NCBI GenBank assembly: GCA_040394255.1
Contig: JBEBSP010000099.1
Coordinates: 1 to 9,727, forward strand
Source of the DNA: Agaricicola taiwanensis_A
GTDB lineage: Bacteria; Pseudomonadota; Alphaproteobacteria; Rhizobiales; Methylopilaceae
Length of the DNA: 9,727 nucleotides
Direction: 5' to 3'
Shown: positions 9,591 to 9,727 of the stretch, piece by piece
Layout: every line of letters begins with the position of its first letter
How positions within the stretch are numbered: position 1 is the first letter of the stretch
Notes under the pieces: generated by a model
Databases searched by the model: none
What the model saw: the letters and a program-made list of their open reading frames with translations, nothing else
Told to the model about the DNA's origin: nothing
Translations under genes and position numbers: made by a program

Positions 9591-9727
9591 GGCCCATCCT
9601 TCGAGACGGCCCTTCGGGCCTCCTCAGGATGAGGTCCGTGGGTTTGGTGGGTTCTATTTCGAGCATGCCCGCATTTTCTCCCCTCATCCTGAGGAACCCG
9701 CGCAGCGGGTGTCTCGAAGGATGGGCC
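9591..9727. repeat. long nested inverted repeat, interspersed alphaproteobacterial type
   Basis: The left arm is 9591-9633 and the right arm 9683-9727, which is the window edge. The outer 17 nt (ggcccatccttcgagac) and the inner 13 nt (tcctcaggatgag) match perfectly as reverse complements. Between them lies a small hairpin in each arm: ggccc-ttc-gggcc at 9608-9620 on the left and acccgc-gca-gcgggt on the right. The small hairpins differ in sequence but each is self-complementary. The arms are separated by about 49 nt. No T-run follows, so it is not a simple intrinsic terminator. I recall very similar repeats scattered between genes in many alphaproteobacterial genomes. The 34 nt from 9557 to 9590 show nothing else. 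Confidence 0.85.

Noticed and set aside
9591..9633. Rho-independent terminator after the gp25-like gene
   Set aside because: The inner hairpins are GC-rich but no T-run follows either of them.
9556..9727. A new gene starting ATGATG and running through the inverted repeat
   Set aside because: Its translation (for example HPEEPAQRVSRRMG) is what such repeats give in this phase by chance; no domain is visible and it is cut by the edge.

Overview
The window is about two-thirds G+C and is read almost entirely from the plus strand. It is an internal part of an extracellular contractile injection system (eCIS) operon, a phage-tail-like particle of the Afp/PVC type. The genes are packed end to end. 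Five junctions share bases between stop and start (ATGA or GTGA), and most starts carry a purine-rich Shine-Dalgarno about 6 nt upstream. The GC-rich codon use, and a nested inverted repeat at the 3' edge of a kind I recall from alphaproteobacterial genomes, suggest an alphaproteobacterium, possibly from the Rhizobiales/Hyphomicrobiales. That assignment is inference.

Layout, left to right: (1) the C-terminal part of a DUF4255/Pvc16-like tail-terminator protein, cut by the left edge; (2) an AAA+ ATPase of the Pvc15/Afp15 type; (3) a 68-residue small protein; (4) a large protein with an eCIS_core (DUF4157) domain and HELAH motif, which stops at a TAG at 4962-4964; (5) an open frame of over 400 codons in exactly the same phase after that TAG; (6) a CIS tube protein (N-terminal part of Afp7); (7) a separate LysM-like 101-residue protein; (8) a gp27/gpD-like baseplate hub; (9) a gpV/VgrG-like OB-fold spike; (10) a PAAR-like tip; (11) a gp25-like baseplate protein; (12) the nested inverted repeat, which runs to the right edge. 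Sheath, inner tube, baseplate J-like wedges, tail fibres and tape measure are not in the window and presumably flank it.

How the parts work together (family knowledge): the tube adaptor, LysM protein, hub, spike and PAAR tip build the central axis of the baseplate. The gp25-like protein joins hub to wedges, the Pvc16-like protein caps the distal end, and the ATPase is linked to assembly or cargo. The eCIS_core protein is the likely cargo or cargo-associated component.

The most notable observation is that the two long frames at 2796-4964 and 5010-6218 read as one protein of about 1,140 residues interrupted by a single amber codon. The first half contains motifs resembling a PD-(D/E)XK nuclease-type fold downstream of the eCIS_core domain. 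The second half contains hydrophobic helices, a Gly/Lys-rich linker and a beta-rich tail domain. It may be a modular toxin broken by a recent nonsense change, a two-part product, a readthrough product, or a sequencing error.
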